Source: Oscillospiraceae bacterium (GTDB taxonomy: Bacteria > Bacillota > Clostridia > Oscillospirales > Oscillospiraceae). Taken from it: 31,018 nucleotides of DNA. Shown piece after piece: positions 1 through 7,228 of the stretch (positions within the stretch are counted from its first letter, which is position 1; every line of letters starts with the position of its first letter). Made by a program: the position numbers and the translations under genes. The stretch is taken from contig JAHHSD010000019.1 in NCBI GenBank assembly GCA_020025425.1, positions 1 to 31,018 on the forward strand, read 5' to 3'. Below the pieces are notes generated by a model that was not told the origin of the DNA, made no database searches, and saw only the letters and a list, made by a program, of their open reading frames with translations.

Positions 1-53
1 AGCTAACAAATTTTTACTGTGCGGGGTGTCCAACTTGCACTTGCAATTTGCGA

Positions 54-82
54 TTGTATTTGATAAAAGGACATGCTAAGAT
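54..82 (+). promoter_or_regulatory. Promoter of the riboswitch-antiporter transcript
   Basis: A -35 element TTGTAT (54-59) is followed 17 bp later by -10 TAAGAT (77-82), with an extended TGC just before the -10. Initiation about seven bases downstream, near 89, would start the RNA exactly at the 5' arm of the aptamer's closing helix. That fit is why this pair was preferred to the TTGATA/TAAAAT pair at 60-87, which would start too late to include that arm. Confidence 0.6.
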
Positions 83-88
83 AAAATT

Positions 89-177
89 AAGTTAAGGGAG
101 TAGCTTCCACAGAACACTGTGTTCGCAGCGTCGTCAATTCGGTCTCAGACCCGGCCTGCGAGTAATGAGCGAGACTT
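89..177 (+). ncRNA. yybP-ykoY manganese riboswitch aptamer
   Basis: The leader carries the conserved core of the yybP-ykoY (Mn2+) family: GGGAGTAGC at 96-104, then GTCGTCAATTC at 130-140 leading into the small hairpin GGTC-TCA-GACC, followed at once by CGGC (152-155). The 3' side AGCGAGACTT (168-177) matches the family's closing region, and AAGTT (89-93) can pair with GACTT (173-177) to form helix P1. The family senses Mn2+ and normally raises expression of cation exporters. The P1 3' strand is also the 5' arm of the terminator at 173-203, so the layout predicts that ligand binding prevents termination. Identification rests on motif recognition, not on a covariance-model score. Confidence 0.9.
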
Positions 178-210
178 TGCTGTCCGTCAGGTGCAGCAGA
201 GTCTTTTTTT
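173..210 (+). terminator. Riboswitch-controlled intrinsic terminator (expression platform)
   Basis: GACTTTGCTG (173-182) pairs over ten positions, one of them a G-U pair, with CAGCAGAGTC (194-203); seven T residues follow at 204-210. The left arm overlaps the 3' strand of the aptamer's P1 helix, so P1 and the terminator exclude each other. This gives a simple transcriptional ON switch for the antiporter. Confidence 0.85.
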
Positions 211-241
211 GTTGCACACATTCCAGGTTAGGAGGAACATT

Positions 242-1174
242 ATGGATATTCTTTTGCAGCTGCTTTTATTGTGTGTCGGTTTTTTTCTTCTGGTCAAAGG
301 TGCCGACTGGTTTGTTGACGGCGCCTGCAACATCGCCGCCCGCTTCCACATTCCCCAGCTGATCATCGGTCTGACCATCGTGGCTATGGGCACCAGCGCC
401 CCCGAGGCCGCCGTCAGCATCACCGCTGCGTCCAAGGGTGCGGCCGACATCACCATCGGCAATATTGTGGGCAGCAACATTATGAATGTGCTGGTCATCC
501 TGGGCTTATCCGCCGTCATTGTTCCCCTGAAGGTGGCAAAGTCCACCGTCAGAATCGAAATTCCCTTTCTGATTGGCATTACCGCTCTGCTGTTTGTCCT
601 GGGCCTGGATGGGTCGGTGACCTCCACCGACGGCCTGATCCTGACCGTACTGTTCCTGTGTTATCTGGGCTACCTGCTGTATATGGCGGTCAAGCACCCC
701 GAGCAGGACTCCGGTGAGGAGGAGATGCACCAGATGAAGCTGTGGCAGGCGCTGGCCGCACTGGTGGTGGGCCTGGGCCTGATCCTGCTGGGCAGCGACC
801 TGGCTGTGGACGCCGCCACCAATCTGGCCCGGATCTTTGGTCTGAGCGAGCGGCTCATCGGCCTGACCATTGTGGCCCTTGGCACCTCTCTGCCCGAGCT
901 GTTCACCTCTGTCACCGCCGCCAGAAAGGGCAGCGCGGACATCGCCATTGGCAACATCGTGGGCAGCAACATCTTCAACATCCTCTTTGTGGTGGGGCTC
1001 TCCAGCCTGATCATCCCTGTCCCCTTCGCCCGGCCCTTCCTGTTCGATACCCTGATTGCGCTGGCCGCTGCCAGCTTCCTGCTGGTGGCCTGCTGCCGCA
1101 AGCGGGTGCTCACCCGCGGCGCCGGCCTGCTCATGCCCGGCGTCTATGCCGCGTACATGCTCCTCCTGCTGTAA
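242..1174 (+). CDS. Calcium/sodium antiporter (YrbG/CaCA family), probable Mn2+-controlled cation exporter
   Basis: This integral membrane protein of 310 residues belongs to the CaCA cation exchanger superfamily. It has the two inverted alpha-repeats: GTSAPEAAVS near residue 50 with GNIVGSNIMN, and GTSLPELFTS with GNIVGSNIFN in the second half. The paired acidic residues (APE and LPE) are the family's ion-binding positions. About ten hydrophobic segments are visible, separated by one charged cytoplasmic loop (EQDSGEEEMHQ). The ATG at 242 was chosen because AGGAGG lies six bases upstream (230-235); the reading frame is open further upstream only through the riboswitch. Family members usually exchange Ca2+ for Na+ or H+, but the upstream manganese riboswitch suggests that Mn2+ export is the physiological job here. 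That assignment is inference. Confidence 0.9.
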   Translation: MDILLQLLLLCVGFFLLVKGADWFVDGACNIAARFHIPQLIIGLTIVAMGTSAPEAAVSITAASKGAADITIGNIVGSNIMNVLVILGLSAVIVPLKVAKSTVRIEIPFLIGITALLFVLGLDGSVTSTDGLILTVLFLCYLGYLLYMAVKHPEQDSGEEEMHQMKLWQALAALVVGLGLILLGSDLAVDAATNLARIFGLSERLIGLTIVALGTSLPELFTSVTAARKGSADIAIGNIVGSNIFNILFVVGLSSLIIPVPFARPFLFDTLIALAAASFLLVACCRKRVLTRGAGLLMPGVYAAYMLLLL

Positions 1175-1190
1175 GAGGAGCTTGACATAA

Positions 1191-1226
1191 AAACTCCCTG
1201 AGGAATCATCCTCAGGGAGTTTTCCT
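1191..1226. terminator. Bidirectional terminator between convergent genes
   Basis: A perfect 13-bp stem, AAACTCCCTGAGG (1191-1203) with CCTCAGGGAGTTT (1210-1222), encloses a six-base loop. There are A residues on the left and T residues on the right, so it can end both the antiporter message and the minus-strand M16 peptidase message that stops at 1233. Confidence 0.85.
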
Positions 1227-1232
1227 ATTGTA

Positions 1233-2486
1233 TCAGGTTCTGGGCAGCATGGCCGCGTAGCACTCCGCCTTCTCCGTCCGCCCCACCACGGACAGGGAGG
1301 CCCGGGGCATCCGGAAGAGCTCCCCAGCCAGGGTGCGCAGCTCCTCCCGGGTGATGCAGTCATAGAGCTCGATAAGCTCGTCAGGCTGGCGCACCCGGCC
1401 GTAGAGCAGGGCACTGGTCCCCAGGTGGCTCATCCGGGCCTGGACCGACTCCAGCCCCATGATGACATTGGCCTTGGCCTGCTCCCGAGTCCGGTCCAGC
1501 TCCTCCGCTGTGGGGCCGTGCTCGGCCAGATCCTCGATCTGCTCCCGGATCACCTGGAGGGCCTTCCCCGCCATCTCCCGGTTCAGGGCGGTGTAGACCC
1601 CCAGCATGCCGGTGTCCGCGTGGTCGGCCAGGTAGGAGTAGACGCTGTAACAAAGGCCGCTCTTCTCCCGCAGCTCCTGGAACAGCCGGGAGGACACCCC
1701 GCCGCCCAGGATGGCGTTGAGCACAGCCAGCTGGCAGCGCCGGGGATCCAGGTAGCTCAGGGCGGGAAAGGCCAGGATCAGGTGGTTCTGCTCAATGGCC
1801 TTGCGGCGGACGGTGACGGCGGGGCGGTATTCCGCCTTTTTCTCCTTCACCGGCTCCCCGGCAGACAGCTGGGACAGCTGATCTTTCAACTGTTCCACTG
1901 CGCTTTGTGGAAAATTTCCCGTCAGACTGACCACAATGGAGCCGGGCAGGTAGTGGCTGCGCTGATAGGCCCGCAGCCATTCCCCATCCATCTTCTCCAG
2001 TGTGGAAGGCTTGCCCAGGATGGGCCGGCCCAGGGGCTGATTTTTATAGACGGCGGCGGCCAGACGCTCGTGGACCAGATCCTCGGGGGCGTCCTCATAC
2101 ATGCCGATCTCCTCCAGGATGACCCCGCGCTCCAGCTCCACGTCCCCCTGGTCGAAGCGGGAGTGGAACAGCATGTCGCATAGCAGGTCCATGCACCGGT
2201 CCAGGTGGCTGTCCAGGCACCGGGCATAGAAGCAGGTCATCTCCTTGGTGGTGTAGGCGTTGATCTGGCCGCCGATGGCGTCCATCTCCCGGGCCAGCTG
2301 ACCGGCATCCCGGCGGTCTGTGCCCTTGAAGGTCATGTGCTCGATAAAATGGGCGGCGCCGTTCTCCTCCCGCTTCTCGTGGCGGGAGCCGGTGCCCACA
2401 AAAAAGCCCAGGGCGGCGGTGCGGGTCCCGGGGATCTGCTCCGTCAGGATGCGCGCCCCGTTGGGCAGGGTGATGGTCTCGTACAT
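1233..2486 (-). CDS. M16 family zinc metallopeptidase (processing peptidase-like)
   Basis: The protein has 417 residues, the size of single-unit bacterial M16 peptidases with two homologous halves. The inverted zinc motif HxxEH is present as H46-F-I-E49-H50, inside the typical context GAAHFIEHMTFKGT; the distal Glu ligand is expected in the ELERGVILEEIGMYED segment near residue 125. A C-terminal-half arginine/tyrosine region is recognisable at LREKSGLCYSVYSYL. Such enzymes degrade or trim short peptides in the cytoplasm; no specific substrate can be read from the sequence. ATG at 2486 is the start because AGGAGG sits immediately upstream; the frame remains open into the preceding gene but without family similarity. 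It follows the MBL gene by 19 bp and ends at a shared terminator, so it is the last gene of the mnmG unit. Confidence 0.9.
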   Translation of the reverse strand: MYETITLPNGARILTEQIPGTRTAALGFFVGTGSRHEKREENGAAHFIEHMTFKGTDRRDAGQLAREMDAIGGQINAYTTKEMTCFYARCLDSHLDRCMDLLCDMLFHSRFDQGDVELERGVILEEIGMYEDAPEDLVHERLAAAVYKNQPLGRPILGKPSTLEKMDGEWLRAYQRSHYLPGSIVVSLTGNFPQSAVEQLKDQLSQLSAGEPVKEKKAEYRPAVTVRRKAIEQNHLILAFPALSYLDPRRCQLAVLNAILGGGVSSRLFQELREKSGLCYSVYSYLADHADTGMLGVYTALNREMAGKALQVIREQIEDLAEHGPTAEELDRTREQAKANVIMGLESVQARMSHLGTSALLYGRVRQPDELIELYDCITREELRTLAGELFRMPRASLSVVGRTEKAECYAAMLPRT

Positions 2487-2505
2487 GGTGTTCCTCCTGC
2501 GGCGG

Positions 2506-3399
2506 TCAGGGCTTGGGCAGGTAGTAGGCCACGCCCTGGCGGGCCTCCATGGCCAGCTCCCCCCGATCCACCAGAAATTCAATGAAGAAGCGGATGTTCC
2601 GCTCATAATAAAGGGCTCGGCTGGGCCGCTTGGACAGCAGCTTGAAGTACTGGCACACCAGGCCGCACACATGGCTGAAATCCATGGGCTCCGTGATCAG
2701 GGCGCGGATCTCCCGGGCCCGGCGCAGGATCAGCTCGTGGTTCTCGTCGATCAGATCCCCGATCTCCTCCCTGGCGCAGATCCCCCGGTGGGCCATGACA
2801 AAGTAGTCGCAGCCCAGGTCCCGCAGACGCTGGCGGCTGTCCATGGCGGTCTGGATGGCCAGGGCGTAGGGCAGCTTGGCGTCCAGGGTTTCCCGGGACA
2901 TAATGGCGTCCCCGGCGTAGCACACGTTGTCCGGCGTGATGGCGCAGATGTGGCCCGAGGAGTGGCCCGGGGTGGTGATGATGCGGAACCGGGCCCCGGC
3001 CAGGGAGATGGTCCCATCCTGATAGGGGATGACCACATCGGGGGTGTGGACCATCTCGGCCATATCCTCCAGATCGGCTCCCGGGGAGATAATGAGCCGG
3101 TAGCTCTTCAGGTTCAGGATGCTGCTGCACATCCCGGCCTCCGGGGCGCTGAGGGCCACGGGGATCTGATACTTCTCCTGAAAATACCGGTTGTTGACAC
3201 AGTGGTCAATGTGGGCATGGGAGCAGAGGATGCCCGCAGGGATCAGCCCCTTCTCCTGGAGAAAGGCGTCCAGGGCCTCCCGCTCCTCCCGCAGACCGGT
3301 GTCCATCAGGATGCAGCGGTGCTCGTCCAGCAGATAAATGGGCATCAGGGCCCATCCTCCGATGACCCAGGTGCTCCCTTTGACTTGCTTCAATTCCAT
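2506..3399 (-). CDS. Metallo-beta-lactamase-fold hydrolase
   Basis: This 297-residue protein has the MBL metal-binding signature HxHxDH at H61-A-H63-I-D65-H66 (strand ILCSHAHIDHC), a preceding DTG motif (MDTG, residues 32-35), a further His in the TTPGHSSGH segment and an Asp in YAGD. These give a two-metal hydrolase site. The C-terminal third carries a helical region (LIDENHELILRRAREI and onward) resembling the extra C-terminal domain of MBL hydrolases that act on thioesters or other small esters; the substrate is not identifiable. The start was set at 3399, where AAGGAGG lies eight bases upstream. An in-frame ATG at 3417 overlaps the mnmG stop but has a poor ribosome site. It is sandwiched between mnmG and the M16 peptidase. 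Confidence 0.8.
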   Translation of the reverse strand: MELKQVKGSTWVIGGWALMPIYLLDEHRCILMDTGLREEREALDAFLQEKGLIPAGILCSHAHIDHCVNNRYFQEKYQIPVALSAPEAGMCSSILNLKSYRLIISPGADLEDMAEMVHTPDVVIPYQDGTISLAGARFRIITTPGHSSGHICAITPDNVCYAGDAIMSRETLDAKLPYALAIQTAMDSRQRLRDLGCDYFVMAHRGICAREEIGDLIDENHELILRRAREIRALITEPMDFSHVCGLVCQYFKLLSKRPSRALYYERNIRFFIEFLVDRGELAMEARQGVAYYLPKP

Positions 3400-3407
3400 A
3401 CGGCTTT

Positions 3408-3414
3408 CCTCCTT
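3408..3414 (-). promoter_or_regulatory. Ribosome-binding site deciding the MBL hydrolase start
   Basis: AAGGAGG on the minus strand ends eight bases before the ATG at 3399. It overlaps the mnmG stop codon, so translation of the two genes is probably coupled. It argues against the in-frame ATG at 3417, which lies just upstream of this site. Confidence 0.75.
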
Positions 3415-5291
3415 CATGCCTGTCCGTTCTGTTTCAGGCAGACCATCAGCACAGCGATATCCGCCGGGGAGACCCCGGACACCCGGCTGGCCTGCCCCAG
3501 GTCCATGGGGCGGATCTGGTCCAGCTTCTGCCGGGCCTCCAGCCGCAGCCCTGCGATGGACTGATAGTCCAGGTCGGCGGGCAGGCGGTGGGCCTCCAGC
3601 TTTTTCATCTCGGCCACCTGGCGCAGCTGGCGGTCAATATAGCCCCGGTACTTGACCGAGATCTCCACCGCCTCCGCAATGGTGTGGTCCAGCGGGGGCC
3701 GCTGGGGATCAAAGGGGGCCAGGGCGGCGTAGTCGATGCCGGGCCGCCGCAGCAGATCGCCCAGCCGAGCCCCGTTGGGGGCTCCGGTCTGGCCCCGGCC
3801 GGTCAGAAACTCCTCCAGCTGGGGGGTGGGCGGCACCCCTGTGTGGTCCAGCCGCTTCTCCTCCCGCTCCACGGCGGCGTATTTCTCCTCCACGGCCCGC
3901 AGCTGTTCGTCGCTGACCAGCCCCAGGGCGTGGCCCAGGGCGGTCATCCGCTGGTCGGCGTTGTCCTGGCGGTGGAGCAGCCGATACTCCGTGCGGGAGG
4001 TCATCATCCGGTAGGGCTCGTTGGTCCCCTTGGTGACCAGGTCATCAATGAGCACCCCGATGTAGCCCTGGTCCCGGCGGAGGATGAAGGGCTCCTCCCC
4101 CCGGAGCTTCAAAACCGCGTTGACACCGGCCACAAAGCCCTGGGCGGCGGCCTCCTCATAGCCGGAGGAGCCGTTGAACTGGCCCGCGCCGTACAGGCCG
4201 GACACCTTTTTGCACTCCATGGTGGGCAGCAGCTCAGTGGGGTCCACACAGTCATATTCGATGGCGTAGGCGCAGCGGGTCATTTCCGCCCGCTCCAGGC
4301 CGGGGATGGTGTGGAGCATCCGGACCTGGACCTCCTCGGGCAGAGAGGAGGAAAAGCCCTGGATGTACAGCTCCTCCGTGTCCAGCCCCATGGGCTCCAC
4401 GAAAAGCAGATGGCGAGGCTTGTCCGAGAAGCGGACCACCTTGTCCTCAATGGAGGGGCAGTACCGGGGGCCCACCCCCTCGATCACCCCGGAAAACAGG
4501 GGGGAACGGTGGAGATTGGCCCGGATGATGTCGTGGGTGGCCTGGGTGGTGCTGGTCAGCCAGCATACGGCCTGGTTTTTGGGCGGGATCTGGGTGGTGA
4601 AGGAGAAGGGCAGCACGTCCTCGTCCCCCGCCTGGAGCTCCATTTTGGAGAAATCCACCGTCCTGGCGTTCACTCTGGGGGGTGTCCCTGTCTTGAAGCG
4701 GCGGATGGACAGGCCCAGCCTCCGCAGGCAGTCGGTAAGGGGCAGGGCGGCCGCCAGACCGTCCGGTCCGGACTCCCGGACCACCTCGCCTACGATGGTC
4801 CGCCCGCCCAGGAAGGTGCCGCTGGCCACGATGACGGCCCGGACAGCGTAGGTGGCCCCGGTGTGGGTGACCACTCCGGAGACCGCCCCATCCTGGGTGA
4901 GCACCTCCACCACCTCGGCCTGCTTGAGGGTCAGGTTGTCCTGCACCTCCAGGGTGTGCTTCATCACCTTCTGGTACTCCCGCCGGTCGGCCTGGGCCCG
5001 GAGGGACCAGACCGCCGGGCCCTTCCCCCGGTTGAGCATCCGGTACTGGATGCAGGCCTTATCCGCCGCCCGGCCCATCTCGCCGCCCAGGGCGTCCAGC
5101 TCCCGGACCAGGTGGCCCTTTCCGGTGCCGCCGATGGCCGGGTTGCAGGGCATATTGCCCACCGCATCCAGGTTGATGGTGAAACAGACGGTGCGCATCC
5201 CCATCCGGGCGGCGGCCAGCGCCGCCTCGATCCCGGCGTGGCCCGCACCGATCACTGCGATATCATATTGTCCCGCGTCGTATCTGGTCAT
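3414..5291 (-). CDS. mnmG: tRNA uridine-5-carboxymethylaminomethyl modification enzyme MnmG (GidA)
   Basis: MnmG works with MnmE to place the carboxymethylaminomethyl group on U34 of tRNAs reading split codon boxes, using FAD, NADH and methylenetetrahydrofolate-derived carbon. The 625-residue length is standard. The FAD Rossmann motif GxGxxG is at residues 15-20 (IGAGHAG). The family blocks PCNPAIGGTGKGHLVRELDALGG-type (near 45-70) and TEYRLLHRQDNADQRMT (second half) are present, together with GSSGYEEAAAQG near the FAD-binding end. The start ATG at 5291 gives the canonical short N-terminus before the FAD motif; the longer open frame upstream contains the promoter. No mnmE is in the window. 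It leads the mnmG-MBL-M16 unit. Confidence 0.97.
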   Translation of the reverse strand: MTRYDAGQYDIAVIGAGHAGIEAALAAARMGMRTVCFTINLDAVGNMPCNPAIGGTGKGHLVRELDALGGEMGRAADKACIQYRMLNRGKGPAVWSLRAQADRREYQKVMKHTLEVQDNLTLKQAEVVEVLTQDGAVSGVVTHTGATYAVRAVIVASGTFLGGRTIVGEVVRESGPDGLAAALPLTDCLRRLGLSIRRFKTGTPPRVNARTVDFSKMELQAGDEDVLPFSFTTQIPPKNQAVCWLTSTTQATHDIIRANLHRSPLFSGVIEGVGPRYCPSIEDKVVRFSDKPRHLLFVEPMGLDTEELYIQGFSSSLPEEVQVRMLHTIPGLERAEMTRCAYAIEYDCVDPTELLPTMECKKVSGLYGAGQFNGSSGYEEAAAQGFVAGVNAVLKLRGEEPFILRRDQGYIGVLIDDLVTKGTNEPYRMMTSRTEYRLLHRQDNADQRMTALGHALGLVSDEQLRAVEEKYAAVEREEKRLDHTGVPPTPQLEEFLTGRGQTGAPNGARLGDLLRRPGIDYAALAPFDPQRPPLDHTIAEAVEISVKYRGYIDRQLRQVAEMKKLEAHRLPADLDYQSIAGLRLEARQKLDQIRPMDLGQASRVSGVSPADIAVLMVCLKQNGQA

Positions 5292-5341
5292 GGATCTTCT
5301 ATCCTTCTGCCGGGTGACCCGGCCTTGATTTTCAGGCAAGT

Positions 5342-5370
5342 ATTTTACCACAAAATCGGCCCGGAAACAA
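5342..5370 (-). promoter_or_regulatory. Promoter of mnmG
   Basis: On the minus strand, TTGTTT (5365-5370) and TAAAAT (5342-5347) are spaced by 17 bp. The pair sits about 50 bp upstream of the mnmG start and downstream of the HAD gene's terminator, so mnmG starts its own transcript. Confidence 0.65.
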
Positions 5371-5434
5371 TGCTCAGGGGGCAGAAAGCAATAAAATAAA
5401 TCATTGAACAATGAAACTTTCTGCATCGACAGGG

Positions 5435-5475
5435 AAAAAGCTGGTACCGGAGAAAACTCCGGTACCAGCTTTTTC
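5435..5475 (-). terminator. Intrinsic terminator of the HAD phosphatase gene
   Basis: A perfect 18-bp stem (5435-5452 with 5457-5474) around an AAAA loop begins five bases past the stop codon of the HAD gene. Its minus-strand 3' side ends in a run of T residues. It isolates the HAD gene from mnmG. Confidence 0.9.
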
Positions 5476-5479
5476 AAAC

Positions 5480-6130
5480 TCACACGCCCAGCCAGCGCTT
5501 CAGGTCCCACAGATCCGGTGAAATGTGGACATGGGGCCACTCCTCAAAGGCCTCGGCCGGGGTGGTGCCGTTGAGGACGGCGGCAAAGGCCACCCCCGCA
5601 TTTTTGGCCGCACCCGCATCCATGACCGTGTCCCCGCAGAAGAGCAGCTCCTCCCGGTTCACGCCCAGACGGTCCAGGGCCAGCAGCAGCCCCTCCGGGT
5701 CCGGCTTGGGCCGGGCGACCCGATCGCCGCCGATCACAAGCCCCAGCAGCTCCCTCAGCCCGTGGTAGTCCAAAATGGCCTCCAGGGTGTCGCTGCTCTT
5801 GGTGCTGACAATCGCCATCTGCACCCCCTGCCCATGCAGTCCCTCCAGCAGATCCACCGTCCCGGGGAACAGCTTGCACTGGGTGCGCTGCAAGGGATTT
5901 GCCACCGACTGGAACAGGGGACGGAATTGGGCCCGCCGGGCGGGGTCGGCGTCGCCGGTGAGCATGGTGTAGGAGTCCTCCAGCAGAAAGCCGATGGTCC
6001 CCCGCACCGTCTCCCGGTCCGGGGCGGGCCAGCCCATCCGGGTCATGGCGTGCTGAAAGCCGGCCACGATGCAGTCGGTGGAGTCCCCCAGCGTATAGTC
6101 AAAGTCAAAGCAGACGGCGCGGTAGTTCAT
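5480..6130 (-). CDS. HAD-superfamily phosphatase, phosphoglycolate phosphatase-like
   Basis: This 216-residue protein has all four HAD motifs: the nucleophile motif D9-F-D11-Y-T13, motif II Ser/Thr in IVSTKSS, a lysine in RPKPDP and the acidic pair in GDTVMDAGAAKNAG. The helical C1-type cap follows motif I (residues about 15-85). This architecture is that of Gph/PgmB-like phosphatases acting on small phosphorylated metabolites in the cytoplasm; which metabolite cannot be read from sequence. Note a C7 and no membrane segment. The ATG at 6130 follows GGGAGG by about ten bases. It has its own promoter and terminator and so forms a single-gene unit. Confidence 0.88.
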   Translation of the reverse strand: MNYRAVCFDFDYTLGDSTDCIVAGFQHAMTRMGWPAPDRETVRGTIGFLLEDSYTMLTGDADPARRAQFRPLFQSVANPLQRTQCKLFPGTVDLLEGLHGQGVQMAIVSTKSSDTLEAILDYHGLRELLGLVIGGDRVARPKPDPEGLLLALDRLGVNREELLFCGDTVMDAGAAKNAGVAFAAVLNGTTPAEAFEEWPHVHISPDLWDLKRWLGV

Positions 6131-6161
6131 CCGTGTATCCTCCCTGGTTTCTGTTTAGGAC

Positions 6162-6190
6162 AGTATATCACACCGCCCCACGGGACGCAA
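6162..6190 (-). promoter_or_regulatory. Promoter of the HAD phosphatase gene
   Basis: TTGCGT (6185-6190) and TATACT (6162-6167) are spaced by 17 bp on the minus strand, with a TGA extended -10 directly before TATACT. It lies between the stop of the sigma-like gene (6197) and the HAD start. Confidence 0.65.
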
Positions 6191-6196
6191 CGCGGG

Positions 6197-6517
6197 CTAG
6201 TCGTCCATATTCCGCAAAAAGGCGGCCGCCCCGTAGCGCAGGCAGCGCTGGAGTCTCCGCTCCCCCCGCTTGATGGTCCGGGACACGGTGGACTTGTCCA
6301 CCCCCAGCTCCTCCCCGATCTCCCGCATGTTCATCCCCTGGGCGTAATACATGGTCAAAACCAGGCGCTGCTTGGCGGTCACATCCTCCCGCAGTGCCCG
6401 GATCAGATTCCGCTTCAGACGGCTCACCTCGGCGGAGTTGTCCGTGGACATCTGCCGGGCGTACTCCGCCATATCGGCGGCGTACACCTTTCCCCGCCTA
6501 TAACGTGTATTTGGCAT
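6197..6517 (-). CDS. Small sigma-70 region-4-like DNA-binding protein
   Basis: The 106-residue protein has a helical N-terminal half and a C-terminal helix-turn-helix matching sigma factor region 4: MNMREIGEELGVDKSTVSRTIKRGERRL at about residues 62-89 (shown in pieces: MREIGEELGV, then DKSTVSRTIKRGERRL), preceded by TAKQRLVLTMYYAQG. No sigma region 2 is present, so it cannot be a complete sigma factor on its own; proteins of this size act as transcription activators in phages and mobile elements or as split sigma components. The start at 6517 was chosen because it overlaps the previous gene by 20 bp and removes a cysteine/serine-rich out-of-family extension; an internal ATG (MSTDNS) is possible. 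It is the last of three overlapping genes. Confidence 0.65.
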   Translation of the reverse strand: MPNTRYRRGKVYAADMAEYARQMSTDNSAEVSRLKRNLIRALREDVTAKQRLVLTMYYAQGMNMREIGEELGVDKSTVSRTIKRGERRLQRCLRYGAAAFLRNMDD

Positions 6518-6731
6518 TCCGGCGGTATCCCCTCTCGTAGTATCGCTCGCACAGTACGGCCAGCTCCCGGGCCTCCCGCAGCATGGTGGACAGCATGCGG
6601 ATGCGCTCCCCCAGCAGGCAGCGCTCCCGCTCGTCCATGCTCTCCTCCCAGTCCCGCTGGAGCTGACAGATGCGCAGATCCAGCTGTCTGGCATGCTCCC
6701 TGTACTCAGTGGACAATTCCAACAAGGTCAT
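6498..6731 (-). CDS. Small conserved helical protein of a sigma-like cassette
   Basis: The 77-residue protein is almost entirely charged helix (LSTEYREHARQLDLRICQ, RMLSTMLREARELAVL) and ends in a tail YYERGYRRNAKYTL. Similar short proteins ending this way sit next to small sigma-like genes in Clostridia prophages and mobile elements; this link is from memory and should be treated as a lead. The ATG at 6731 overlaps the stop of the zinc-ribbon gene as ATGA, indicating translational coupling; an AGGAGG lies 13 bases upstream, further than usual. Its 3' end overlaps the next gene by 20 bp. Function is unknown; a partner of the region-4 protein is the simplest reading. Confidence 0.6.
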   Translation of the reverse strand: MTLLELSTEYREHARQLDLRICQLQRDWEESMDERERCLLGERIRMLSTMLREARELAVLCERYYERGYRRNAKYTL

Positions 6732-6862
6732 AGTTCTCTCATTTCCTCCTCTTTCAGATCCCTGGCGCAGGCGGCGCACCAAAGGCCGCCCCCCACCGGG
6801 ACCATGTGGTCCAGGCTGTACTGTTCCCGGCCGCAGCGCGGGCAAATGGCTGTGGGCGGCAT
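6728..6862 (-). CDS. Tiny zinc-ribbon protein (44 aa)
   Basis: A short reading frame begins MPPTAICPRCGREQYSLDHM and continues with WCAACARDLKEEEMREL. Two CxxC pairs (C7-C10 and C29-C32) separated by 18 residues form a classic zinc-ribbon or treble-clef-like knuckle. The stop codon overlaps the next start as ATGA, which supports real translation. The upstream ribosome site is weak. Small zinc ribbons of this kind bind nucleic acid or protein partners. It heads a three-gene overlapping cassette with the helical protein and the sigma-region-4-like protein, so a joint role in transcription control is likely but unproven. Confidence 0.6.
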   Translation of the reverse strand: MPPTAICPRCGREQYSLDHMVPVGGGLWCAACARDLKEEEMREL

Positions 6863-6960
6863 CTGCTGCCCATCCCGCAGGGCCGGATACAGCGGCGCTA
6901 GTCTCCTCGTTCTCCCTCTCCTCCTCGTTCGAGAAAATTTTTATTTTTTCAAAAATCTCC

Positions 6961-6989
6961 TTGACAACTCAGTTTTCTTTTAGTATAAT
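6961..6989 (+). promoter_or_regulatory. Consensus promoter of the tRNA-Thr/tRNA-Tyr operon
   Basis: TTGACA (6961-6966) and TATAAT (6984-6989) are both perfect consensus and spaced by 17 bp. Transcription would start near 6996, about 26 bases before tRNA-Thr. The rest of the interval 6863-7021 is AT-rich; I see no gene in it and no convincing minus-strand promoter for the zinc-ribbon cassette. Confidence 0.9.
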
Positions 6990-7021
6990 CCTTATTGCTG
7001 TTGGACAGCATCTCTTGATTC

Positions 7022-7097
7022 GCTGGTGTAGCTCAGCCGGTAGAGCAGCTGATTTGTAATCAGCAGGTCGGGGGTTCGAATCCGTCCACCAGCTCCA
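7022..7097 (+). tRNA. tRNA-Thr (anticodon TGT)
   Basis: The full cloverleaf is visible: acceptor GCTGGTG with CACCAGC, D-arm GCTC/GAGC, anticodon stem GCTGA/TCAGC with TGT at 7055-7057, T-loop GTTCGAATCC, and an encoded 3' CCA. It reads ACA (and probably other ACN) codons. Confidence 0.97.
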
Positions 7098-7108
7098 CAA
7101 TCTCATAT

Positions 7109-7193
7109 GGAGGAGTTCCCGAGTGGCCAAAGGGGACAGACTGTAAATCTGCTGCGTTTCGCTTCGGTGGTTCGAATCCACCCTCCTCCACCA
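7109..7193 (+). tRNA. tRNA-Tyr (anticodon GTA)
   Basis: A class II tRNA with a long variable arm (TGCGTTTCGCTTCG region). Acceptor GGAGGAG pairs with CTCCTCC, the anticodon GTA is at 7143-7145, the T-loop is GTTCGAATCC and CCA is encoded. It lies 11 bases after tRNA-Thr in the same transcript. Confidence 0.97.
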
Positions 7194-7228
7194 ATCGGAG
7201 TAAGCCTTCTGGCTTGCTCCGATTTTTT
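7194..7228 (+). terminator. Terminator of the tRNA-Thr/Tyr operon
   Basis: ATCGGAGTAAGCC pairs with GGCTTGCTCCGAT (one G-U pair) around a TTCT loop and is followed by seven T residues. It starts immediately after the CCA of tRNA-Tyr. Confidence 0.92.

Noticed and set aside
60..87. TTGATA-16-TAAAAT as the antiporter promoter
   Set aside because: Its start site would fall after the 5' arm of the riboswitch's closing helix, making the aptamer incomplete.
3588..5399. 603-codon plus-strand open frame
   Set aside because: It is the antisense shadow of mnmG: Gly/His/Gln-rich with no family motif, while the minus strand encodes a complete MnmG.
6969..7181. Minus-strand open frame over the tRNA pair, and a similar one over tRNA-Val
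   Set aside because: Translations such as TDSNPRPADYKSAALPAEL are the well-known false proteins read from tRNA genes.
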